Notes under the pieces: model-generated
What the model saw: only the letters and a program-made list of their open reading frames with translations
Told to the model about the DNA's origin: nothing
Database searches by the model: none
Program-made: the position numbers and the translations under genes
Part shown: positions 12,505 to 22,565 of the stretch, piece by piece
Layout of the letters: the number at the start of each line of letters is the position of its first letter
How positions within the stretch are numbered: position 1 is the first letter of the stretch
Assembly: GCA_011317545.1 (NCBI GenBank)
Contig: WUJK01000004.1
Coordinates: 1,240,001-1,304,000 of the forward strand
Direction: 5' to 3'
DNA from: Coniella vitis
Lineage: Eukaryota > Ascomycota > Sordariomycetes > Diaporthales > Schizoparmaceae
Length of the DNA: 64,000 nucleotides

Positions 12505-13699
12505 TCAATCCTCCAGGGGCGCGACCGTAGGATCCCAGCCGCAGACAGGCTTGTACTCGTCCGTCTGCAATTCCTTGACCTCCTCGGGCGTCAACTCAAA
12601 GTGGTACACCTCGGCGTTCTGCTTGATACGCGCAGGCGTGACGCTCTCTGTTTATGCCAATTAGCTCATCCTTCCCTTAACAGGGTTTAACAGAAGCACA
12701 ATCCGGGAGACTTACTCGGCAGAGGGATATATCCCTTTTGCAAACTCCACCGCACCAGCACCTGCGCCTCCGTCGCGCCATACTTTTCCGCCAGCTTCTT
12801 CAGCACGGGCTCACCCCATCTCTCCCCACGCACAAGCGGTGAATAGGCCTCGAACGCAACACCCCGCTTGGCGCACCACTGCGCAATATCCTCACGCGCA
12901 CACCAAGGGTGCGCCTCGCACTGGTTCACGCTCAAGACACCTCCCTTGCCCTGTCCGCCGCGCTCCGCCTCGAGCTCCTTGATGTGCTGCTCAAGCTCAT
13001 CGAGGTGGTGCACGCCATAGTTGGAGACACCGATACTGCGGATTTTGCCCTCCTCGACAGCCTCGACGAGACCGCGCCAGGCGCCCTTGCGAGCGGCGGG
13101 ACCGCCGTAGGGTGCGTGCAGGAGCATCAGGTCAATGTACTCGAGACCGGTCACCTCGAGGGTCTTTGCGATTTGGGCCTTGGTGTTTTCATAGGAAAGG
13201 GTGCGCGCGGGGATCTTGGAGGTGAAGAAGATCTCGGAGCGGGGAATGGTAGAGGAGATTTTGCGGATAGCGGCGCCGCAGCCGGCTTCGTTTTTGTAAA
13301 CTGCTGCGGAGTCGATCTGTTGTTAGGGTGAAGAAGGGACGAGAACGCGAGGTTAGCAAAGGATGAAGGGCCTATATGAATAAAAGGAGATGGTGTTCGA
13401 TGATGAGTGGACATACGTGTCGGTAACCCAGGTTCAAGGCCTCGATGCACACGCCTTCCGCGACATCTGCCGGGCTGGTGAGGAGGTTAGCATCCTGCAA
13501 GGTGTTGTGGCAGGGCAAAAAGCCAGCTGCTGTTCTTGTTGAGGGTGCTCACGTTTGCCAGAGCTATTGAGTTTCCTCTTAGTTCGATGTTCTTCAAAGG
13601 ATCGGAAGGGTGGCTATGCTGACTTACCCCATATCCCAGTGCGGGAATCTCGTAGCCGCTGTTGAGCTTGATCTTGGTCTGGAGGTTAAGAGGAGCCAT
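12505..13699 (-). CDS. Aldo/keto reductase
   Basis: Soluble NADPH-dependent carbonyl reductase of the AKR superfamily. Five exons: 13699-13628, 13563-13553, 13474-13417, 13316-12716, 12647-12505, giving 294 residues. The second exon is only 11 nt; it restores the conserved LGYGLWQTPAD stretch, and the following intron has a textbook branch site (GCTAAC) and CACCAG acceptor. The catalytic tetrad is complete: D49 (HIDSA), Y54 (AAVYKNE), K81 (FFTSK), H114 (LMLLH). GVSNYGVHHL and IPLPKSVTPARI mark the cofactor-binding part. AKR1-5 type by length. The substrate is unknown. It is divergent from the acyl-CoA synthetase gene. Confidence 0.9.
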
Positions 13700-14751
13700 G
13701 ATGTGCGAAGGTTTGGTCGGACCTTGAATTGGTGTAACGAAGCTTCTTACGAGAAGGACTGGGGTGTGGGAAAGAGAAATAAAGACAAAGGAAGGTGGCA
13801 GGAGAGCAGTGAAGCTCTTGCCATTGTTATGTGCTCAGCTCATTGCCTCCCAAACCAGAGAGCCGAAGACCGGAGCGTCACCGGTCCGGTCACTTCGATT
13901 GCCGCCTTGCAATCAATCAGTTTTGTCGCGATTCGCAGTGTTTGCTTGGGCATGGAATGGCTATCTGTATATATACGAAGACCGAGATATTGTGCCATTA
14001 CCCGGACTGATATGTTGATTGACAATACAAATCACAAGCAGTTGCGGACATCGATACTAGGTACTGAGATGCGTTGTTGGATCGGGAAATACCTGCAGAT
14101 GTTCAGACAGCCTGGCACAGGAGTGCGTAGGTACTGTACTGTATACTTATAGAATGCCGGATACGGCGCCTGCACCGAAGGTAGATAGTACATTGCGTCA
14201 TAGTGCATGTCCCAGTAGGAGGGACGGGTACCCCGCATTTAACTTTACCCCGCAGCCTCCTTCTTCAACACTATCCCCCCGCTGTCAATGGTATTGCAGG
14301 GTTGCGTGAATAGTCGCACGCTTTTGTAGCATTCGATGGAGATGTACAAGTAGGCGTCCCACAGGCGTGGGTCTCTTTTGCGCCAACGCAGAGCTGATGC
14401 TGCATAGTAGCTAGGTAATGTAGAGCGTTGTCCTCGCCCTATCGTGAAACCTCTCGCATGCATGTCGCCGTATACAGCCAGGGCGTGGTCTGAGAGTAGC
14501 CTCGGGGCTCCAGTTCCAACTCCCGAAGCCATCCTGGACAAAGAGCGGGCTGGCCGTGCACATGATGATCGTGGGCACCGCCATGTTTCGCTTCGTCGTC
14601 CTCTGCTTCTCCTCTCATCTTCCCTTCTAAGCTGCTCGGCTGTTGTGTACTATCACTACTGCTACTACTGCTCTATATATGTGAAAACGCCCTCTTTCAT
14701 TAAGTCGGCACTTGAGCTTGTCATAGCTCACATGTCTCTCATCTTAACATC
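13700..14751. other. Intergenic, divergent promoter region
   Basis: About 1 kb between the aldo/keto reductase and the acyl-CoA synthetase starts. No gene or RNA recognised. Confidence 0.55.
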
Positions 14752-16884
14752 ATGCCCTCTGCCCTTCTTTCAAGCCGCAAGACCTATCACACAATAACGT
14801 TAGCTCTACGACAAAGTTATAGCAAGAGGAGGCTGTGGCACCAGCATGGGAGGCTATCGAGCACTTTAGTCAAGAGCGTCGCCCAAGGGCCCGACCAGCC
14901 TCCCCTTCTCCGCCACACCATTGTCGACAATTTTGCAAATATAGTCTCGGAACATGGCGACAGGCCCGCCGTGATCGCCAGAGAGGCCCATACCTCTGCC
15001 AGCGAGGCCAAGGAGACAACGCTGACATACGCCGCTTTGGACGCGGCTTCAAGTGCCCTCGCTATCTCTCTGAGAGACCTCGGTGTCAAAAAAGGCGATC
15101 GGGTGGCCGTGAGCCTTGGAAACTCTGTGGAACACGCTACGCTCACCTACGCCATATTCAAACTGGGCGCCATCCTCGTGCCGCTGAACCCGGCGTTCAA
15201 CGACTCGCAAGTGGGAGCCGCACTATCACACCTAGGTGTTGAGGTTCTGGTCATTGGAGCTGTCACCGATCGAGCATATAAACCATGCCAGGGCCGAAGT
15301 AACCTAGAACTGCTAAAGCAGTTGGTTCCAGATCTGGAGTCTGGGCGAATTGAGAGTCCTGCTGTCACTACGCTCAAAAAGGTCGTGCTCGTCGACAATA
15401 CAATCTACCATCCTTCTGTTGGCTTCAAGGTCCATCAATACCCATCCCTCACGCCCTACTCCAGGTTGAACTCCTCTGCTTCGCTCAGCTCAACCCTATC
15501 CGTCACACCAGATGCGCCTCTCCAAGCCAGCGACACGATCAACATCCAATTCACCTCTGGCACGACTTCGCATCCCAAGGCAGCCATGCTTACCCACACC
15601 AATATCCTCAACAATGGTTACTTGATCGGCAAGCGTATGGGCTTGCAGCCATCCGATATGATCGTGTGTCCTCCCCCGCTCTTTCATTGCTTTGGATGTG
15701 TCTTGGGATACATGGCCACGGCCACCTCTGGCTCCGCCATCTTGTTTCCCTCCCCTGCTTTTGACCCAGTCGCAAGCCTAAGAATGGCTCTCGATCACCG
15801 CGCTACAGGCTTGTACGGAGTCGCGACCATGTTCGTATCCATGCTAGAGCTCATGGATGAATCGGGATCTCGAGCAAAGTTTACAGGTCCAGAACTAGCC
15901 CAGCTACCTACCCATCTCAAAAAGGGGATCGCGGCTGGATCCTCCGTCCCCGAATCACTCATGCTCAAGCTCTACGAGCGTTTGGGACTGAATGAGCTGG
16001 TGATTTGTTATGGAATGACGGAAACAAGCCCCGTCTCCTGCATGACATCCCCAACCGACCCCCTGGATAAGAGAACAGGCACAATTGGCAAGGTGATGCC
16101 CCATACCAGGGTCAAAATCGTCGATCCAGCCGACAGATCCAAAATCCTCCCTATTGGAGAGCGTGGCGAGCTCGCAGCAAGCGGCTACCTCGTCATGCAA
16201 GGGTACTGGGGCGATGAAGCCAAGACCAACGAAGTCCGCATTCTCGAACCCGACACGGATACGGGAAGAGAGGAAACCGCCCTGGGTGAGCCAGCCGTGG
16301 CTGAAAGCAATGGAGAAGCGGCAGGCGGCGGCGGCGGCCGCCGGTGGTGGATGTACAGCGGTGACGAAGCGAGCATGTCGCCTGACGGGTACGTGACCAT
16401 CACGGGGCGCATCAAGGATCTCATTATCCGCGGCGGGGAAAACATTCACCCCTTGGAAATTGAGAACGTCCTTTTTCAACACCCACTTATCGCTGAGGCA
16501 TCTGTTGTGGGTGTTCCCGATCCGAAGCTGGGCGAAGCTGTCTGCGCGTTCATTGTGGCACGCGCTGGCGTCACGACGGAGGATGATCCCACGTTTGGTG
16601 AGGACGGGTTTGCGGTGTCTGAGTCGCAGGGTCAGCCTCTATTGCGAAAGGAGGACGTGCGGGCGTGGGTACTGAGCCATCTGAGCAAGCATTTGGTTCC
16701 CAAATATGTCTTTTGGACGGATGAGTATCCCAAGACTGCGAGTGGCAAGATACAAAAGTATAAGCTTAGGGATGCGGCTAAAGATCTCATTCATATACAC
16801 ACGGGGAAGGAAAATACAGATGAGAAGTATGAGGCGTTGTCGGATCGTCAGATGGGCAAGGGCAAGTCTGGGTCTGGCTGGTGA
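14752..16884 (+). CDS. Acyl-CoA synthetase, ACSF2-like (AMP-binding family)
   Basis: Activates a medium- or long-chain carboxylic acid to its CoA thioester through an acyl-adenylate. Single exon, 710 residues. The N-terminus (1-40) is basic, Ser-rich and almost free of acids, like a mitochondrial presequence; human ACSF2 is mitochondrial. Core motifs: the P-loop TSGTTSHPKA (268-277), YGMTETSP (A5), GRIKDLIIRGGENI (A8) and PKTASGKIQK (A10) with the catalytic lysine K666. The segment before the A7 aspartate carries a family-atypical insert rich in Glu and Gly, including a polyglycine run encoded by repeated GGC. The C-terminus (GSGW) is not a peroxisomal PTS1. No intron is needed. The exact acid used is unknown. 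Confidence 0.9.
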   Translation: MPSALLSSRKTYHTITLALRQSYSKRRLWHQHGRLSSTLVKSVAQGPDQPPLLRHTIVDNFANIVSEHGDRPAVIAREAHTSASEAKETTLTYAALDAASSALAISLRDLGVKKGDRVAVSLGNSVEHATLTYAIFKLGAILVPLNPAFNDSQVGAALSHLGVEVLVIGAVTDRAYKPCQGRSNLELLKQLVPDLESGRIESPAVTTLKKVVLVDNTIYHPSVGFKVHQYPSLTPYSRLNSSASLSSTLSVTPDAPLQASDTINIQFTSGTTSHPKAAMLTHTNILNNGYLIGKRMGLQPSDMIVCPPPLFHCFGCVLGYMATATSGSAILFPSPAFDPVASLRMALDHRATGLYGVATMFVSMLELMDESGSRAKFTGPELAQLPTHLKKGIAAGSSVPESLMLKLYERLGLNELVICYGMTETSPVSCMTSPTDPLDKRTGTIGKVMPHTRVKIVDPADRSKILPIGERGELAASGYLVMQGYWGDEAKTNEVRILEPDTDTGREETALGEPAVAESNGEAAGGGGGRRWWMYSGDEASMSPDGYVTITGRIKDLIIRGGENIHPLEIENVLFQHPLIAEASVVGVPDPKLGEAVCAFIVARAGVTTEDDPTFGEDGFAVSESQGQPLLRKEDVRAWVLSHLSKHLVPKYVFWTDEYPKTASGKIQKYKLRDAAKDLIHIHTGKENTDEKYEALSDRQMGKGKSGSGW

Positions 16885-17185
16885 ATTGTACAAGCTCTAG
16901 CGATGATACTTTTCGCTGTTGAGGTTGGATATCTTATACCTGGGCTTCGTATTGTTTGATAAGCGACTTGGACTATGCAGCGAATGATAGTTATCTTGCA
17001 GACGTTATATGGTGTGCATATCAAGATGTTTTGTACACTTCAGTGCCACTCGATTCACATTCTTGCCTGAATCGAATAGCTCGTAGGAGCATCAATTCCG
17101 ATGACTTGCTCCTCGTAACTTCTTGGACGGTTCTACCCATCTGCTTCGAATTTCCTTTTTGTTGACAAAAATTAATAATAAAATA
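16885..17185. other. Intergenic
   Basis: 3' side of the acyl-CoA synthetase gene, ending in an AT-rich run near 17,170-17,195. No gene seen. Confidence 0.5.
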
Positions 17186-17194
17186 AAATAAAAA

Positions 17195-17460
17195 GTCCAC
17201 ATGATACCTGCATTATTCATTATAATACGTTCAAGTTCGGCCACCATATCCGCAATCAGCTTCTCCACCGACGCCTCAATTGTTACGTCTGTTAACTTCG
17301 CGCGGAACTTTCCAGCCTGTGGCCCGCGACGATTGTGCCATTTTTTCATGGTGGGTACGAAATGGTCTGAGATCAGGTCGCAAGATGGCGCCTGTGTCGA
17401 GAAATGCTTCACCGATGGCTTTGGCCAAAACCGCTGGCTATTCTGGTGGCGATGACGGGG
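17195..17460 (-). pseudogene. Short-chain dehydrogenase/reductase remnant
   Basis: Reading the minus strand, one frame gives a cofactor-site-like stretch (AKAIGEAFLDTGA). After a frame change comes the SDR-like segment DVTIEASVEKLIADMV followed closely by the hallmark NNAGIM. This is the order and spacing of the first ~90 residues of a classical SDR, but the frame shifts between them and nothing downstream of NNAGIM matches the catalytic YxxxK half. I infer a broken, truncated copy. It is short, so chance resemblance for parts is possible. Confidence 0.5.
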
Positions 17461-17896
17461 TGGGTGGGTGAGGCTATGAGGGTCTGTCTGTACTGAGTCT
17501 ATTCGCCATCTGTGCAGTTCTGACAGTGCACGTGGAGTCGACGGTACGGCCCGTTCCAGTGGGTTATCGCTGCGCTTCAGGACACTACAACTGAATTCAC
17601 GTTGTGCTCAAGTCATTAATTCATCTTCTACTGGATAGCCTCCCTTGTTCGAAAAAGCAAACAATACCAGGTACGTAGGTACACATAACGACGACCCCAG
17701 CCTTCATTCCCCCGCAGATCAAAGAGCACATAAGTACTCAGCCCTTTGCGTTTGAAAGATTTGAACACCGGTCAACCTGCTGTTTTGGCCGACTGTCATC
17801 TTGTTTCGACTGTCACAGGCCAGAACCTCGCGGTCAAAGACAATAATCGGGCACAAATCTGCTATTGGCACCTTTAAGCCACCCAGCGCACTAAAC
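17461..17896. other. Intergenic, upstream of FunK1 kinase
   Basis: No gene recognised. The kinase reading frame extends back to an in-frame ATG at 17,801. Confidence 0.45.
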
Positions 17897-19759
17897 ATGG
17901 ACAATCCAACATCGTCGAATGATTGGCCAGCCTCCAGTCCGCTATCTTCCTTTGGATCAGTCGACGACCAAGAACTTATTGATAACATAGATGGCCGCAT
18001 GCATGGTCCCATGACCGGATTCTTCAAGAAGTATTTCGGAGACTTCCAATATATTCACCATGACGCTTCACTGGAAATCCAGCTTGCCGGCAGAATCTTG
18101 GGCCGTTGTGCTGTGCCTGCTGCACCACCTCCCGACAATTTTCTCAAGTGGTTCTGCCAATTGTTATCAGGTGAATTTGAAGGCGCACGAGGCTCGTGGC
18201 GGATATTTTGCGGCCAGAAGAGCGCCGAGCAGCATGAGAATATCGAAGGTTGTGCACGTCTTCTACTGGTGTTGCCTAATTCTACTTCAGAGAGTGCCCC
18301 TACCGAGACGGAGTGGGACGGCGTTCAAGTTGTGGGCCAATTCGCTAGCCCTGAAAGCGTCGAGTATCGGGAGGGACTCTTACAACTGTGCCGGTCCGCT
18401 TTCAACGTCTTTGCCAGCCAGCCCACACGGCTCTTCCTACATGGATTCTACATACGTGGTCCGTCTGTTGAACTCTGTGTGTTTGATCGATCTGGCTTGT
18501 ACTCTAGCGACGTGTTGGACGTTCGAAAAGATTTCAGCCGAATCATGTCCTTCATTCTCAGCTATCAATTGATGATTAATCACGATCTTGGGAATTCCAA
18601 CATTATTGAGACGGACGAAGGCGGCAGCTACATTCTCTGTGAAGACACAGCGGCGTCCTCTCCGGGGAAGCTCTATCTTGAAGGTCAGCCGATCGCGTCC
18701 CGCGATGGCATTGTGGGTACTGGAACAGTTTGCTACCGAGCCAGGAGGCCCGATTCAAATGAGTGGGATTACATTCTGAAAATCAAATGGCGTTGGGCCC
18801 GAGACCGCCCAGAAGAAGAAATTATGAACTTGGCCAAGACGAGACATGCTTGGGGTGCCGTCTCGCTCGACTTTTACAAGGAAATTGACGATACGGCGAA
18901 CCTACGCCGTGGCATCCGGTGGGGCCTGCAAAGAAGGTTCTCCCAAGCGCATTGCCAAACCGAATCGTGGAGGGAAGACGACACACGACAAGAAGGATTT
19001 CCTGCTGACGGGCTTGCCAAGTATACGGAAGAAGCCGACAATTACTTTCAGAATCGTATCCTTACCTGCACACTCACTTCTCCTGTGGGCAGACCTTTAC
19101 ACACTTTCCAGTCACCATTAGAACTATTCCAGGTGTTTCATGATGCAATCAAGTGTCATAGGTCATTATATTGCACCGCCAAGATCCTTCACCAAGACAT
19201 ATCTTCAGGCAATATAGTCATTCTGGATCGTCAACGTGAAGAGGGTCCGAAAGGCCTCCTGATAGATTTCGATTCTGCAAGAGACCTCACTGATGATGAC
19301 TTGGAGACATATGGAATTATTGGCACTCGACCGTTCATGGCAATTGGCGTTCTGAAGAACGAACCCCACACCTACCGGCACGACCTAGAGTCCTTCCTCT
19401 ACGTCTTTCTGTGGACGATTATCACAAACCACGCTGAAAGTCCTTCAAAGGCAAGCAAGCTTCGGCGCTGGAGCAGAGGCGAGTGGGACGAGCTAGCACT
19501 ATTCAAGCTTCAAGATATGGACCAGAGCTTTCAGGATATCTTGCGGGAGTTTCCTCCCGAATTTCACTCTGTGAAGCCGCTTGCGGAGAGTCTCCGCCAG
19601 ACTTTGTTCCGTCCACGCGATGGCGTCCTTTGGACTGAAACTGACAGCTCAGCGGAGGCTATTGATATCCTGTACAATGGCATGATCGGCGCGTTTAGTA
19701 AAGCGATTGATTCTGAGCGTCGAAGTCAGATCAAGGGATTGCAAGGAACTGGTCTGTAA
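17897..19759 (+). CDS. FunK1-type protein kinase
   Basis: Single-exon protein of 620 residues (652 if the in-frame ATG at 17,801 is used). The C-terminal half is a FunK1 kinase domain, a family confined to fungi and often expanded there. Marks: an ATP-lysine-like YILKIKWRW, the catalytic loop LHQDISSGNIVI near residues 430-442, the metal site LIDFDSA near 456 (DFD replacing DFG, normal for FunK1), and GTRPFMAIGVL followed by HDLESFLYVFLWTI. The N-terminal ~270 residues match the usual FunK1 leader with no other domain I know. The family relates to small-molecule or aminoglycoside kinases as well as protein kinases, and its substrates are largely unknown. No transmembrane segment or signal peptide. 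Confidence 0.85.
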   Translation: MDNPTSSNDWPASSPLSSFGSVDDQELIDNIDGRMHGPMTGFFKKYFGDFQYIHHDASLEIQLAGRILGRCAVPAAPPPDNFLKWFCQLLSGEFEGARGSWRIFCGQKSAEQHENIEGCARLLLVLPNSTSESAPTETEWDGVQVVGQFASPESVEYREGLLQLCRSAFNVFASQPTRLFLHGFYIRGPSVELCVFDRSGLYSSDVLDVRKDFSRIMSFILSYQLMINHDLGNSNIIETDEGGSYILCEDTAASSPGKLYLEGQPIASRDGIVGTGTVCYRARRPDSNEWDYILKIKWRWARDRPEEEIMNLAKTRHAWGAVSLDFYKEIDDTANLRRGIRWGLQRRFSQAHCQTESWREDDTRQEGFPADGLAKYTEEADNYFQNRILTCTLTSPVGRPLHTFQSPLELFQVFHDAIKCHRSLYCTAKILHQDISSGNIVILDRQREEGPKGLLIDFDSARDLTDDDLETYGIIGTRPFMAIGVLKNEPHTYRHDLESFLYVFLWTIITNHAESPSKASKLRRWSRGEWDELALFKLQDMDQSFQDILREFPPEFHSVKPLAESLRQTLFRPRDGVLWTETDSSAEAIDILYNGMIGAFSKAIDSERRSQIKGLQGTGL

Positions 19760-20200
19760 AGCAAAGGAAAGCAGAGTGCGGTCTCCATAGCAGTACCGGT
19801 GGCCGGGCATGAGAGTATCATTTCTGCAGTCTGGGGGGGTGGTTTTTGGTCTTTATTGAATCCAACAGCTGGTTCACTCTGTGTCATACTTACCTTATTT
19901 TTGAACAAGAGTATTCCTAAATCAAGGAATCAGATAGGTCTTGCGAGTTGCGATGGGAGCATGTCTTGATGTTAGACAGACTCGACTGTGCTGACATAAG
20001 CAACTTTCAGTTCAAGCGAACGGTGACCACCTACCCCATTGGGACGCGCACGTCATGCAACCAAGGGTTCAGCGATCCCGGCGCCGTGAAACGGTCTGGC
20101 AGAAAATTGGTGGCTGCCGTCCTTGGACGAACTCGAGACATTCCTCGTCTATACAATCACGATCCTTTGGTTAAGTGCACACGCAGTCCAACCGTTCACC
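19760..20200. other. Intergenic
   Basis: 3' end of the kinase gene and promoter of the t6A dehydratase gene. No other feature supported. Confidence 0.5.
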
Positions 20201-21893
20201 ATGTCCAGCTTACTTTCGCGCGCTGGGTCCGACTCACGCGTACAGCTGGCCGCCACAGCCGTGATCTCAGGAGGCATTGTGGCGGCGGGCATCCTGAGCT
20301 ACCAGCGCCTGTCGCACGAGAAGCGCGTCTCCAAGCTCAAGAGTTCGATTCCCAACATTAGCGACGAGACGGTCCTGCAAAAGGTTAGCGAAAGAGGGCC
20401 TCAAACCATTCAATCCATCCTCCTTACTGTAAGCATGGAAAAAGGAAAAGCTGATAACTGACAGTAACCTACCTGCTGCTGGCGTTGCGTCTAGCTCACA
20501 AGCCTCGGTACCATTCCCGCTCCCGACAAGGAAGATATCCGCACCGAAGCGCTCGCTCGGCGCGCACAAGCCGGCGACTTTGACGACGAGCTCGTGCTCG
20601 AGCAACTCGCCCGCAACCGTGTCTTTCTCACCCCCGAGGGCCTTGACAAGCTGCGCAGCTCGTTTGTGGTAGTCGTGGGATGCGGCGGTGTGGGCAGCCA
20701 TGCGACAGCGGCCTTTTCTCGCTCGGGCGTCTCCAAGATACGGTTGATTGATTTTGACCAGGTTACACTGAGCAGCTTGAACAGACATGCGGTTGCCACG
20801 CTGGCTGATGTGGGTTTGCCAAAGGTTCAGTGCTTGCAGAGACGACTGAGAGCCATCTCGCCGTGGGTGCATTTTGACATGCGGCTAGAGAAGTTTGACG
20901 CCGACAGTGCCGAGAAATTGCTAGGCCCTTGGGCGGAAGATGGGCGCAAGCCAGACTATGTGGTCGATGCAATTGACAATATCGAGACCAAGGTTGCGCT
21001 ACTCAAGTATTGCTATGATCACCAGATACCAGTCATTTCGGCAATGGGTGCTGGGTGCAAGAGTGATCCCACGAGAATCATCGTGGGCGATATCAGCGCC
21101 ACCACAGATGATGCACTGTCAAGGGCGACTAGAAGGCGACTGAAATTGCAGGGCATCACGCACGGCATCGCCGCCGTCTACTCTACCGAGAGAACTGCCG
21201 AGGGCAAGGCTCAGTTGCTGCCACTGTCAGAGGAAGAGTTTAAGAAGGGATCAGTCGGTGACCTGGGCCCGCTTCCCGACTTTCGCGTGCGGATACTCCC
21301 AGTTCTAGGTACCATGCCGGCGATATTTGGCCTTACAGTTGCTAACCACGTCATTCTTCAAATTACCGGTAGGTGCTTTTCCCTGAAAACTTTGAAGACC
21401 CGAATGACTGACTAGATTTACAGGTTATCCAACCGACTACATCGAGTTCAAGGGCAATGGCAAGGTGTTTGACTCTGTCTTTTCAATAGTACAGGCCAAC
21501 GAGGAGAGGCTGGTACGAGCCGAGCCCGGTGCACCTTCAGACATCGCGGTTGGCCTGCGGATACCCTTAACGGTGGGTGAAGTGGCGTTCCTGGTGGAGG
21601 AGATGTACCGTGGTCGCAGTGCCATCAGTGGACTGCCCACAAGGCTTCACTTGATCAGATGGCGCAAGCCTCAAGAGAGCATTTTGAAGACTATTGGTGA
21701 GGGTGCTGAGCAGCAAAAGTCCACCACACTGAGAATGAGTGACTTGGTCTGTGTGACCAAGGAGGAGCACAAGATTCACGAGAAGCAAGTCCTCAAGGGA
21801 GACAAGAACCCTGAGGATCTATATGATGCTGAGACGATTAGAAGAGTGGAGGCCAGGATAGCAGAGATTAAACAATATGAGTCCTTTAGGTAA
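20201..21893 (+). CDS. tRNA threonylcarbamoyladenosine dehydratase (TcdA/Tcd1-Tcd2, E1-like ThiF fold)
   Basis: ATP-dependent enzyme that converts t6A37 to cyclic ct6A37 in tRNAs reading ANN codons. Exons 20201-20383, 20495-21368, 21424-21893 give 508 residues. Residues 16-33 are a single hydrophobic segment near the N-terminus, matching the membrane anchor of yeast Tcd1/Tcd2, which sit in the mitochondrial outer membrane. The E1-like core follows: RNRVFLTPEGLDKLRSS, then the nucleotide loop VVVVGCGGVGSHA (about 119-131), IDFDQVTLSSLNRHA and the DAIDNIETKVALL region. The C-terminal third is helical. The 55-nt second intron is at the short end for fungi. Distinguished from Uba and MoeB proteins by absence of the zinc CxxC pairs and by the anchor. 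Confidence 0.9.
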
Positions 21894-22565
21894 TGGGATA
21901 TAACAGCTTAATTGACAAATGATGTTTGAAGGGGCATTCTCAAATTGGTCATGCACTCCTCTTTGGAGGATATGGACATTCTTATGGTCCAGGTCACAAT
22001 CTGCATATGTGATGGAGGAATGTTCACATCAGAAAGGTTTCAAACGCGGGTAGAGACAGCAAAAACTCTGTTCAAGAATTTCCCTCTTCGCCTGGTGACA
22101 GGAGCAATTTCAAATTGAGTGGGATATAGCCTGCCAACCCACCACCTTACCATGCTTATTGATACCTTGTGTGAAGTGGCCAACGATGCCTAGATGACAT
22201 CTCACCCTGACCAGGCAGGCAAACGGCTGCTATCACCGCATCTACTAGCACCCATTTCCTTGTAACCTCACATCCCAATTCTCGCATTCGCCGTCTCAGA
22301 CTCCTCTCTCTTTTCCCAGTCAGATTTATCAGGTTACCTTGTTCCTTTGTTCCTAACCCAACCTCGTCGGCTGCACCAAACCCTGGCCATCCTCCTCCTC
22401 TACACTCACGCAATCTTCCAACCCACAACTTCACCACCCACCACCCGCCAACTTCGTTCACCTTCTCTGGGACTCCCAGTATCCTTGGGGATCCCTCGAT
22501 AAGCTGTTTTTCATATTCCACCATACATCACTATCTTATATGTGATTGGAATAGCATTGGTCAGA
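21894..22565. other. Intergenic, promoter region
   Basis: Upstream of the cyclase-like gene, with CT-rich blocks near 22,290-22,470 typical of fungal promoters and 5' leaders. No gene seen. Confidence 0.5.

Noticed and set aside
17449..17470. GGGTGGGTG motif reminiscent of the 5S rRNA gene interior
   Set aside because: The rest of the 5S box A/C sequence is absent; it sits in the SDR remnant's edge.
20041..20100. tRNA-like T-arm (GGGTTCAGCGATCCC)
   Set aside because: No matching D-arm, anticodon stem or acceptor stem at the right spacing.
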